Source of the DNA: Pyxicephalus adspersus
Taxonomy: Eukaryota; Chordata; Amphibia; Anura; Pyxicephalidae
Assembly (NCBI RefSeq): GCF_032062135.1
Contig: NC_092861.1
Location: forward strand, 141,161,657 to 141,225,656
DNA length: 64,000 nt
Reading direction: 5' to 3'
The notes under the pieces are model-generated. The model was given only the letters and a program-made list of their open reading frames with translations. It was not told the DNA's origin and ran no database searches. The position numbers and the translations under genes were made by a program. Shown here one piece after another: positions 40,351 to 51,270 of this stretch (its first letter is position 1; the number at the start of each line of letters is the position of its first letter).

Positions 40351-41645
40351 ATGATTGTCAGAAAAAGAACAGGGAAGCAATAAAAACTTGACAAGGGAGG
40401 ATTCATAAGAAAAGTGAATGTACATGTGTTTTCAGGTCTATTTTATTAATATTCTGTCTATGTGTCCTGAATGAGCAAAGTAACAAGGTCTCACTAAACT
40501 AACAATGGTTATACTTTTACTTTTTAAATAAATTGTTTCCATGATAATGGTTTACTGGGCTCCTTTTAATTTACCAAGCAGGCATTACATATTGGCTTGA
40601 TCCAGCCAACATTGCCTGGTTGCAGAGAGAGTGGATTAAAACATGTGGTCGTCTTTAGCATCCCTACGGATGTGATCCCAGCCATGTAATATAAAAATGT
40701 CAGCCCAGGAAATGTGCACCACATGCGGAGTGACAGTAAAAGAACACAGCGTGCACTCGCATCACCTCTGTCCTCTCCATCTCATCTACCCCGGCTGTGT
40801 TCACAGCTCCGGTACAGACACCCTGACCTCTCCCACCCCAGTCCAAGGCATCATTCTCAGAGGCCTGTGACTCATTCCATCACCCCAAGCAAACCTTCAC
40901 AATCATTCTCCTGAGATGCCATTAGTGACACAAATGCCATATTTTTCTCTGGCTGGGTAAAAATAACACAGGAGAAAAATGTCACTTTTAAAACAATGAA
41001 CATACGGCAGACAATTCCCACGTACATCAGTGAGTCACAGGGAACAAACATGATTTCACTTAAAAAGATTACTCCAGAAAACCAAATTCCCAGAAAAGAT
41101 ACCAGGAAATAAAGAACTGAAGGAGAAAACAAAGTCAATTTATCACATAAAAGTACGCTGCAGTCAAACATTAAATTGTGGTGTCATTTTCATCCAATAA
41201 ATTATTATCTGCACTTGGCTGGCCCGCCAGCTAAATCTCATTAGTTGCTGGTTGACCCTTTAAAGCTAATTGCCCAAACACTAATCTGATACTTAAAGGA
41301 TGTGTTCACCTTTCCTAAAATGTCTACTAAATGTTCTAACCTGTGCCAACCTTCCCCAGGTATATACTTATCACCTCAAATAGCGTAACCCTTCTGGGTG
41401 ATAAAAATGTTGTGCCCATGTGTGCCACCACCATGGACCTGAATGAGCCGTGCCCATACTAAAGAAGCAACTATCAATGGTCAGATATTAGTTCATTGAC
41501 ACCCTTGCTCTAATATGGATCATACTACTGAGAACTGTGAATAATAATTGAAAACAATACCAACTGAGATACATTCTAAAAGCTGCTGTCCTCGTCTACT
41601 CTCACCCTTTGGGTAGGGCCACATGTGCTACAAACCTCAGATATC

Positions 41646-41702
41646 CCTGTCTCTTTTCCTGAAGAAGCAGATTTATCTGTGAAACGTGTCGATTCAACAG
41701 GA
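41646..41702 (+). ncRNA. hammerhead-ribozyme-like motif
   Basis: CTGAAGA (41659-41665), bulged A, stem II GCAGA-TTTA-TCTGT (41667-41680), GAAA (41681-41684), CGTGTC. Outer stem I is CCTGT with ACAGG, and the inner pairs are TC/GA. The long stem II makes this structurally the clearest copy. Confidence 0.55.
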
Positions 41703-42609
41703 TGATGATTGGGTAACCCGGACAGGAATTTCCTTGTGGTGTTTGTTGCACATTTTTAGGTTCTTTTTATGTTAATGTTTTATTGGTATTTATTAAAGTT
41801 ATGGTTTTTGATATTTAATTGTTAAATTTGCACCTATTGGCCTCAAAAGTCCAAGTTTTTGAGGGAATCCCTCAGACTACCATTTTGTATTAGATTAGGG
41901 ATAAGGCTAGGGATGTGAACAGAATCATCATCTGCCTAGAAAATACATAAACCTATTGCAGTTGTTCGGCCCAGCTGTCAAGCTTGCAAAAAAGAGTGGC
42001 CTGTAGCTAGACTTAGAGAAAATGATAAAGAAAAGCATATAAAATCAAACATCAGATCTAAAGTGAATCTGAACTTTTGTGGGGTTCTGATGGCTTGCGG
42101 ATAGAAGCTGTGTGAATGAGTGAGTACGTCAGATTGACATTCAGACGGGTCAGAATCCTAACATGTTTGTGCAGTGTTGTGGAACTTGTGAATGATCAAA
42201 TACCAATCAGAGAAGATAATTGAGGGCTCATTCACACCAGGTACATTGGGAAACATTGCTAAATGGAGGCTTAACACAATAACAAGTAACATTACATTGC
42301 TTTTCAGTTGGCCCAATTCATACCAATACACATCATTAGCGTGCATTGGGCATAAATAAAACATGCTGCAATAAACCCAGGCCAATATGCTGTCATGCAT
42401 AACATTGCTTCACAACTAGCTTCAACGCAATACAAAATAAAGCAATTGTGCTCCTGTCCTGCAAAATGTACCTTTGCACATCAATGTGCATTGAAAGCAA
42501 ATAACATGGTGTCCTGCCAGCCTGCAGGTTGGTCAAATCAAGCATCAAGAGCTGTTCACACCTACTCAAAACAAAGAAGTACATTCTGATGGTAAATATT
42601 CACATTCTA

Positions 42610-42930
<321 letters not shown>

Positions 42931-43605
42931 TCACAAATATAGTAATCGGATCCAGCAAAGTTACAAATAAATTAGGTATAAAGTAACTAAAAATGTACAA
43001 TCATTGTGTTTTAAGTACATGTAAAATAAATGACCTTGATGTAAATAAATCTGATCAAAATCATTTTAAAAACATTGTCTCTATAAATAAGTTATTATAC
43101 TATATTATGCATAGTGCAGCCATCTTTGTTTTTTACATGGAGTGCTGCTATGCAGTGCTATAAAATGGCTTTCCTTTACTGTACCTTCACACAATTTAGG
43201 CCTATCAACCAATTTACTAAAGGAATCTTTGCACAGGAATGTCTATTCTTTTCAAAAAATCAAATCATTCTTTTGGTGTCAGGAAGTCTGCATAAGTGTT
43301 AAATCACAAGACTAACACAATTGTCAGAACACCTGACACCAAGCATGGGGTAAGGTTGTTAGATTCAATGAAAAAAAGACACCCATTTTAGAGATTTAAG
43401 GCCAAAAGTTAGGGATTTTAAGATAGGGCAGGTTTAAAAAAGTAGGTTCCGACAAAGGGTAAAAGTAGTTGACATTTGTTTATTATGGTAGAATCAAACT
43501 AACAATCACACCTATGAAAAACCTTTAGGAAGAAATAGGAGAAATTACAGCTCTTTGTGGCAAATTGAGCAGTTTATAAAAATAAATGCATTTAGAATTT
43601 TAGGG

Positions 43606-43875
43606 CGGTGTTTTTCAACCACTGTGCCGAGATCTTAAGGTGTGGGAAATTATCCAATTACCATTGTCGAGTGTCGGTGCTGTGGTGACGGGCAGAGTAA
43701 TGTAATACTCTTCCGTGTCAGTGGGTGGCAGTAGGTAGCTTAAATGCCTTGTTTATTCTTAGAGACAAGAGAATAAGCTACAAAGTATCATTTTGTAACA
43801 TTTTTGATTTGAGGTGTGCCACATATTTTCAATTTAAAAAATGTGCCATGGTTTGAAAAAGGTTGAAAAACACTG
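43606..43875. mobile_element. hAT-type MITE
   Basis: Termini CGGTGTTTTTCAACC and GGTTGAAAAACACTG pair in 14 of 15 bases. The 8-bp flanks TTTTAGGG and TTCTAGGC agree in 6 of 8. Confidence 0.78.
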
Positions 43876-44187
43876 TTCTAGGCTATACAAAGTTGAACTG
43901 AGTTAGTGATTTGTACATTGATATGGCATATTGTCAAAATCATACAATTATTTTATAAACTGCTAAAGTCACCACAAAGAGCCATTCTTACTCCTCTTTC
44001 TTCTTACATGTTACTTACATATAAGGCGTGGCAACCATTATTATAAGATAGGAAGAGACATCTTTTGGGATCTCACAAGCTTTCCAAATGATGAAAAACT
44101 TTAATAGATGGTTGGTACTATACGTAATATAAGTGCAGAAATTATGCTAAATCATAGTTAGACCAACTTGTGTGGTCCACACTTTAT

Positions 44188-44240
44188 AGTTCTTTGACCC
44201 GACTCGAGTTGTTTCACAACTAATGCTTCATCAAGGTGTT
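44188..44240 (-). ncRNA. degenerate hammerhead-like motif
   Basis: On the minus strand: TTGATGA, AGC-ATTAGT-TGT, GAAA, CAACTC. The first core C is lost and the cleavage triplet is not GTC, so it is presumably inactive. Confidence 0.25.
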
Positions 44241-44375
44241 CACAGAGCATGTATCAATGGTGTGGTGTGTGGTGTGGTCCCCTGAATAGTTGTAATTGGA
44301 TTAAGAAGTTTAAGCCATGTGGACATAAATGTTGTAGTATTTGGAGTCTTTCATGGATATTTCATGATTCTTTCC

Positions 44376-44560
44376 AACGATTAACCACTGCACGATGTAT
44401 GAATGAGCGCTGTACATACAACACCGTTCTGCTTTATGGAGAGGAGAGGGAGAGAACGACGGAGCGGCACCCCACTGCGCTCTCTCCCCTTGACTTGCAT
44501 TAGGGTCGTTCGTTGTCCATCGTCCATTGATCTGCTAGATTTACAATGACCTGGATAAGT
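44376..44560 (+). mobile_element. Harbinger-like MITE, truncated copy
   Basis: CACTGCACGATGTATGAATG, GGAGAGGGAGAGAACGACGG, AGCGGCACCCCACTGCGC and GTCGTTCGTTGTCCATCGTC match the interior of the 50603-50915 element. Both termini are lost. Confidence 0.7.
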
Positions 44561-46228
44561 GAAAACCTTCACAGACACTCGAGAAAAATACAGATCAATG
44601 CTCAGTAGGTAAGGCAGTGATAAGTGAATTTGTGTTTCCGCATGGCTATTTGCTTGGCAGATAAAAAGTTAACAACTTGCACTCATCATGTCACAACCCC
44701 TCTAATATTATATTCATAGTAATTATATGGTAGCCTTGCCTTTGCCAAAAAAGGGGAAGGAAATTATAAAGAGAACTTTAAACTGGTTACTCAGTGAATA
44801 TCCAGATTGAATAATTGCATATGGTTTGACAAACAAATTATTACTTTAATTATGTTCGACTCCAGAGAAGATTGTCAAAGTACAAGACAAGCTTTCATTT
44901 CTATATTATTTAACAATGACGAGAAATGAAAACATGCTGACCCACATCATTCTTTTCGGCTTGTTGTAGTAATGGTGGTGAGTACGCAGTCATTGATCCA
45001 TATCGAGTTCTAGTGGATGAGCAATGACAATACGGCTAGATGACAGATAACAACACATGTTCTGCAGGAGGACATGGTGCCTGCACAGCCTGGCTGCAGC
45101 ATCATCAGGGAGACATGGAGGGTCCGAGATGAGAATGGGGAAGAACCTACAGACTATAATGGGGAAACGCACCCCCAGTGCAATCCATTATTCAGCTGCT
45201 AATGTGATCCTGGAACTATTTTAGGATAAGCTTTATCCAAAGCTAAAAATGGAACTTTATTTGCCGGCAGACAGCTAAATACACACTTAATGCTACAATT
45301 TCCATAGGAACAGACAATTTTTTGGAACTTTAAGGGCACAAACATGTCCGATTTCTTGGATCACAAATTTAAAACTGATACTTAATCGGTATATATTTTG
45401 CCATTTCTGTTTCTTCCTTAGTCCCCTCATGCTAATGAAATTATTCAGTTTTAAATATATTATTTATTTTAGTTCTAGTAACATCCTCAATGGGTATTGT
45501 TGCTTTTCTATGTAATGTAGGTAGATCTTGGATTTTGTGATGGGCCTGCTGGGTGTTTGGCAGCTGTTCTTTATATGCTCTATTACTGTAATGGCAGCTG
45601 TCAAATTGATTTATCTTTAGTCTTATTGGTAGGAAACTTATGTTCAATGATTAATGATGCAGCATTTAAAAATATTGTCTGCAGGTTATTCGTGCAACAG
45701 TTGGACCAATCAGCCTTCCCATAGCCCCTCTCTGTCATAGTTATGGTTCTGCCTCCATGTTTGTGGATGGACTGTGTGTTTATCTCAGTTATACTGCCTA
45801 ACTTGAATCCACATGTTTGTGTTTGAGTTTTTAGGACACATAAAGGTAATTGGTTTCTTTTTTGTGTGTGTTGTGTTAATTAGTGTTGGTGTTGTATGGA
45901 AGTTCATTAAGGGTGTTCCCCTCTCTTCACTAATAACTTTAAATGTTGAGCCACCTCATTAAGCAATCATATATAATGTATATGATGTATATGTAAGAAA
46001 AAGAATGAGGTTCACGGCTCAGGGATTGTATGAAATAATATATACGTGTATTTGTTACATGGTATCAAAGAAAAACATTTACATAACGCAATCAGGTATT
46101 TTACCTTGGTCCTGTTAACACTTCACAGGAGCTAGATATTATATACTAGACACAGTACTTCTATGTCATCAAACAAATAAATGTGTGAAGAACCGCAAAA
46201 GTCCAGACCGTATAGAGTTTGTGCAAAA

Positions 46229-46267
46229 ATCCGATGTATTTTGCCACCATTAGGCTTCCTCAGGGAT
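46229..46267 (-). ncRNA. hammerhead-ribozyme-like motif, CpG-decayed
   Basis: On the minus strand: ATCC, CTGAGGA, AGCC-TAATGGT-GGC, then AAAATACATC where the family has GAAACGCGTC, then GGAT. All four changes in the last block are transitions. ATCC/GGAT gives stem I. Confidence 0.42.
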
Positions 46268-46677
46268 ATCTTTTGTACTTACTTTACGGTCAATGGGAGA
46301 TCATAAAAGACACAAACATGCGTGGTGATAAATGTGGCAAGGTGAAGGTTGAAAACCTTGTTCAAGTTAGTTCTCCTTAAGCCTTAAAAAGGATTTTGGT
46401 ATATTTCTATATTGATGTACATAAATGATTCGTAAAAGCTTTGGTACTCAACGAGGATTGGTGTTTCATTCATCCATCAAGATTGTAAGGATGTATAGGA
46501 GAAGCAATGGCACTGGCCTCCCCCGTTTTGCTGTGCTCTCAGTGCTCATCTCCCTGCAATACTCCTTTGTGACCCTATTCATTTCAGCTTATAAGACCTG
46601 TTTCTAAAATTGCAATGGAAGGCCCATTGACCGTAAAGTACGTACAAAAGATATCCCGGAGGAAGCCTAATGGTTGG
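46244..46677. repeat. 55-bp inverted repeat arms of a Penelope-type remnant
   Basis: 46244-46297 is the reverse complement of 46623-46677 with about four mismatches and one indel. The arms share ATTAGGCTTCCTC, GGGATATCTTTTGTAC and ACTTTACGGTCAATGGG. The left arm includes most of the hammerhead-like motif above and the right arm a damaged copy (CGGAGGAAGCC). Confidence 0.85.
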
Positions 46678-46905
46678 TTTCTATAAATTATGTACTGGGA
46701 AAGAAGGTACAAAGCCACCAATTAACAAATACTGCCCGAAAACGGGTGCAGAGTTATTCAGGTGCCCAGTAGCCTTAAAACTCAGTTATTGCATTTATAG
46801 AGTCTATAAAGAACCGTACTATACTGTGCCTATCCAGTCAAAACTATGGTGGTTAATAGCTATTGCCAACACACTTAATTTGAAGAACGCTAGATTGGAG
46901 ACATC

Positions 46906-47128
46906 GGACCTGATTTATTAAAGCTCTCCAAGGCTGGAAAGGATACACTTTTATCAGTGAAGCTGGGTGATCCGGCAAACCTGCAATGGATCTGGTCCAG
47001 GATTTAAAAAATTTGCTAGCAAATAGCAAATTATTTTAAGAAATCTTTTCCAGGTTTGCTGGATCACCCAGCTTCACTGATGAAAGTGTATCCTCTCCAG
47101 CCTTGGAGAGCTTTAATGAATCAGGCCC
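46906..47128. mobile_element. palindromic MITE, copy 5
   Basis: This is the best-preserved copy. It ends GGACCTGATTTATTAAAG and AATGAATCAGGCCC, and the two arms pair over most of about 95 nt. The central loop includes GCTAGCAAATAGC. Confidence 0.85.
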
Positions 47129-47767
47129 ATATTGTATGATGATGTGTGAACGTGCCGTAATGATGTGAATGAAGGTTAGCATTGATCCATTCTCTTTCCA
47201 CCTCTAAATCTAATGAAAGAAACAATTTTGTTTACTGTTCATGAAATAATCTGCTGACTTTTCAGTATGACTGCTGCATAATGTATTTATGATCACAAGT
47301 GACCCCCCTCCACCCGCTAATATGACTGCTTGCACAAACCATCTGTGAGCTTTGTATGGCTTCTGACAAGCAGCTGGTAATTGACTTATCTTGTGTCAAG
47401 CCTTCAATGAATCCGGCCCTCCTCAGCCCATTGTTAACATCCGTGTGAGGGATACTGTCAGCAGAAGTGCATAAAACACAGTTTAGCTCCATGGTTACTA
47501 ATCTGATTTACAAATAAATAAATACTGTATCTATGTAGGTGGATATTTAGGGCTTAGTGCTAGACAAGTTTTCACAATTCACTTTCCAGTATTGTTTGTT
47601 ATTTTGGTGACATTACAGTTTTTTGTTTCTCTGAACTATGTAAACACATTTCTGAAAGTCAGAAATAACCTTTACACATTAATGTAGTTTCAAACTTTAT
47701 ATGAAAATATTTAAATATTTAGGTATTTATATTATTTATAAATATTTGTAACATATATTTTTATATT

Positions 47768-47849
47768 ATAACTAGCTGATTACCCGTTGTCCGTGTATTT
47801 ATTTATAGAAATCTTATTTACACAGGAAAAGGAATCCAATAAAGCTATA
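47768..47849 (+). repeat. 5' part of an older repeat that hosts the L2 insertion
   Basis: The segment CTAGCTGATTACCCGTTGTC resembles the ACCCG-containing start of a common dispersed element. It breaks off where L2 coding begins. Its continuation appears to be 49305-49760. Boundaries are uncertain. Confidence 0.35.
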
Positions 47850-49079
47850 GTGATTGGGTTTAGAGCTGCCCACTCCACTGAAACAGCCCTTACTAAAGTG
47901 GCCAATGACCTCATCAGAGCTAAGTCTCAAGGCAACTTTTCCCTGCTCCTTCTCCTTGATCTTTCCTCTGCTTTTGACACTGTTGATCACCCCCTTCTAA
48001 TACAAATCATGCGCTCCATTGGTATCAGTGACACCGCTCTCTCTTGGTTTGCTTCCTATCTGTCTGACCGCTCCTTTCAAGTTTCTTTCAATGGTAACTC
48101 CTCCTCACCCACTCTCCTCCCTGTTGGTGTTCCCCAAGGGTCAGTCCTTGGACCGGTCCTCTTTTCTCTGTACACCTCCTCTCTCGGTAGTCTCATATCC
48201 TCCTTTGGCTTACAGTACCATCTGTATGCTGATGACACCCAAATTTATCTGTCCACCCCTGACCTGTCTCCCTCAGTCCTGGATAAGGTCTCATGCTGCC
48301 TGTCAGCCATCTCATCATGGATGTCTGACCGATTCCTGAAACTCAACCTGGATAAAACAAAACTCATCATCATCCCCCCCTCAAATTCCAAATCCCCCCC
48401 TGACATATATCTAACTGTTAACAACACTGTTATTTGGCCCTCCCCTCAGGCACGTTGTCTTGGTGTCACCTTTGACTCGGCCCTCTCATTTACCCCCCAT
48501 ATTCAGAACATTTCCAGGTCCTGTCACTTTCACCTACGCAACATCTCCAAAATCCGCCCCTACCTGTCCCCTGAGACCACCAAACTCCTTGTACATGCTC
48601 TTATCATTTCTCGTCTGGACTACTGTAACATCCTCCTCGCTGGTATTCCACTAACCCGACTCTCTTCTCTACAATCTATTATGAATGCTGCAGCCAGACT
48701 CATCCATCCTTCGCTCCGCTCCTCTTCCGCTACATCTCTTTGTAGTTCTCTCCATTGGCTTCCTTTTCACCTTAGAATCAAATTTAAGCTCCTGTGCTTT
48801 GCCTTCAAATCCCTACACAGTTATTGTCCCACTTACCTTTCTGACCTGATAGAAAAATACTCCCCCTGCCGCTCTCTCCGCTCCTCCAATGACCTACTAA
48901 TGACTTCCTCACTCATAACCTCATCACACGCACGGATACAAGACTTCTCTAGAGCTGCACCCAGTCTCTGGAATGGTCTTCCTCGTCCTATTCGGCTTGC
49001 TCCTACTTTCTGCTCATTTAAAAGAGCGCTCAAAACCCATTTTTTCAAACTTGCCTACCCGGCTTCTTCTGTCATTTGA
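47787..49079 (+). pseudogene. 5'-truncated L2-type LINE reverse transcriptase, intact C-terminal frame
   Basis: About 410 codons of a non-LTR retrotransposon ORF2 run without a stop. The conserved part starts near [15 protein letters not shown] (about 47856); the first ~20 codons come from flanking sequence. Visible reverse transcriptase motifs in order: [14 protein letters not shown] (motif A), [41 protein letters not shown] (motif C, catalytic YADD) and the thumb region LNLDKTKLI. The C-terminal region ends [13 protein letters not shown] before the [12 protein letters not shown] and YHLYADDTQ resemble the L2 clade. The endonuclease domain and the 5' part of the RT are missing, the usual 5' truncation. 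The open frame argues for a recent insertion. It is transcriptionally antisense to KCNH1. Confidence 0.88.
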
Positions 49080-49266
49080 AACCATCACTACTTCCCACAC
49101 TACATATCTCACATCCTTTGTGTGTGAAATTCCCCCACCTACTAGATTGTAAGCTCTTCGGGGCAGGGTCCTCTCCTCCTGTATCACTGTCTGTATTAGT
49201 CTGTCATTTGCAATCCCTATTTAATGTACAGCGCTGCGTAATATGTTGGCGCTATATAAATCCTGT

Positions 49267-49304
<38 letters not shown>
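47850..49304 (+). mobile_element. 5'-truncated L2-type LINE insertion with 3' tail
   Basis: The insertion includes the reverse transcriptase frame and a ~225-bp 3' UTR. The UTR has the segments TTGTAAGCTCTTCGGGGCAG, ACAGCGCTGCGTAATATG and GGCGCTATATAAATCCTG, ending in an (AAT)n tail at 49269-49304. The same 3' end recurs reversed at 12866-13022 and, in a SINE, at 61753-62077. Confidence 0.85.
49269..49304 (+). repeat. (AAT)n microsatellite tail of L2
   Basis: About 12 uninterrupted TAA/AAT units directly follow the L2 3' UTR. This is the usual 3' microsatellite of L2-type LINEs. Confidence 0.9.
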
Positions 49305-49305
<1 letters not shown>

Positions 49306-49760
49306 TTTCTACGGTGTGGATTCATTTTTTTGTCTTTGATTACACTCGGCCAAATTGCCTTACATTTTCTCGAAGGCATTATTACAGGCCAGAAAACTGT
49401 AAAAGAGTCCGGAAAAAAGTACGTAAAAATATAAGCAAAAGGCACACTATCACTGAGTAATGCATACACACATACATGCAAATATACCTCTGACATATAC
49501 CACAGCGCTGTACAAAGATCAGCAGTGCACTCACATGAGTCTGAGTCATATGTCCAGCAATTTTGGTTGAAATGTCCACATGCATTTCCTTGTGATCACA
49601 TACACACATTTATATGTATAACACATACAATACATCCAAATATAACTCTGACATATAGCACAGCGCTGTACAAAGATGACTGCTGCACTCACATAAGTCT
49701 CAGTCATATGTATGGCAAGTTTGCTTGAAATGTCTTTATGCGTTTTTGAGTGATGGTGGA
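49305..49760 (+). repeat. older host repeat continued: ~158-bp segment in two tandem copies
   Basis: Two copies of a segment with period about 158 bp carry CTCTGACATATA, ACAGCGCTGTACAAAGAT, CACTCACAT, GTCATATGT and TTGAAATGTC (first at 49488, second at 49646). They are about 80% alike by eye. The pair follows the L2 tail and probably belongs to the element interrupted at 47849. Confidence 0.5.
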
Positions 49761-49849
49761 ACAAAAATAAACATTTATTTGTATCAAAAGTTTTCATTTC
49801 ATACCTTTTTACTACCAGTGATTCAGTATACTATTATACAGCACTTATA

Positions 49850-51270
49850 CAGCAGAGAACACAATATTGAAAAACTAAGTTTGCAATAATATAGAGAACC
49901 AAGGGTGCATAATTCTGGAGCACAAAGGCTGCACTACTGTGGAACTCCAAGGTTGTGCTATTATAAAATACTACGGCTGCAGAATCATGGAGCACTAAGG
50001 ATGGACAATAGTAAAGCTTTAAGGAGGCAATATTGTAGAGCTGTAAGGCTGCACAATTACAGATCACTAAAGGCTGAACTATCATAGAGAACAAAGGCAG
50101 CACAATTATGGAGTACACAGTTATAAATAGGTAAGGATGCAATATTATATAGCACTAAGGATGCAATAATATACAGTGCTAAGGTTGCTAAATTATAGAT
50201 CACTAAGACTTTACTATTATTGAGCACTATAGATGTACAATTATAAAGCAGTAAGAATGCTCTATTGTTGGGGCACTAAGGCTGAAATAATATACATAAG
50301 AAAGGCTGCAATATTATTGAGCACTAAGGTTGCACCATTATGTAAACACTATTATTGAGAACAAAAGCTGCTCTATTATGAAACACTAAGGATGCACAAT
50401 TACAAATCTTTGAGGATGTACTAATATAGAGCATAATAGCTGCACAATCATGGAGCACTAGGGATGAATGCATTAATATGAAGATGCATTATTATGCAGC
50501 ATTAGGGATGCAATGGTATACAGTGATAAGGCTGCACAAAATTTCTATCACCTTGTCTGTACTATCATAGGGCACTAAGGTTACAATAGATCAGAACACT
50601 AAAGCTGCGTACACACTTGCAATTTTTGTCGTTGGAAAGGATCTTTCACGATCCTTTCCAACGACAAGGGAGTGCACGATGTACGACAAGGGAGTGCTCT
50701 ATGGAGAGGGGAGGGGGAGAGCGACGGAGCGGCACCCTGCTGCGCGCTCTCCCCCTTCCCTTTCATTAGGATCGGTCGTTGTCCATCGTCCATGGATCCG
50801 GCAGGTCGGTCATTCGGACGATGGACGACACCGACTGTACACGCGGCAGATTTTCGCCCGATATTTGGCCGATGCCAATTATCGGGCGATAAAAGTCTGC
50901 CGTGTGTACGTAGCTTAAGGCTGCACAATTAGGGAGCACTAAGGATACAAAATTAAAAACCAGTATAGATACATTGTTATGTATACAGTGCTACAGCTGC
51001 ACAATTATAGATCACCTAGTCTGTACTATTATAGAGTACTAAGGATACAAGATTTTGGAACACTAAGGTTGAACAATTATAAACCAGTAAGGATGCATTG
51101 TTATGGAGCACTACTGATACAATATTATGGAGAACTAAGGGTCCACAATTATAGATCACTAAGACTGCACTAATTTAGAGCACAAAGGACATAATAATAT
51201 TGAGCACTGAAGCTACACAATTATTGAGCACTATGGATGCACTGGTATAGAGCACTATGGATGTCTTATA
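49850..51270. repeat. 24-bp minisatellite array, about 44 diverged units
   Basis: The unit is GAGCACTAAGGATGCACAAT followed by TATA. Successive units hold a 24-bp register for long runs (for example 50160-50340), with many substitutions. The array is interrupted by the Harbinger-like MITE at 50603-50915. Because 24 is a multiple of three, translated frames show a spurious 8-residue periodicity. Confidence 0.88.
50603..50915 (+). mobile_element. Harbinger-like MITE with TAA TSD
   Basis: Termini AGCTGCGTACACAC and GTGTGTACGTAGCT are near-perfect inverted repeats, flanked by TAA at 50600-50602 and 50916-50918. A 3-bp TWA target duplication is typical of PIF/Harbinger. It is GC-rich for the region. 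A perfect 16-bp-arm palindrome (GTCGTTGGAAAGGATC and its complement) lies at about 50628-50665. Confidence 0.8.

Noticed and set aside
40714..40914. possible exon-like ORF rich in Ser/Pro
   Set aside because: No KCNH1 C-terminal motif and no suitable splice sites in phase on the KCNH1 strand.
49905..50087. 8-residue periodic peptide suggesting a repeat protein
   Set aside because: Produced by the 24-bp minisatellite period; all frames show the same effect.
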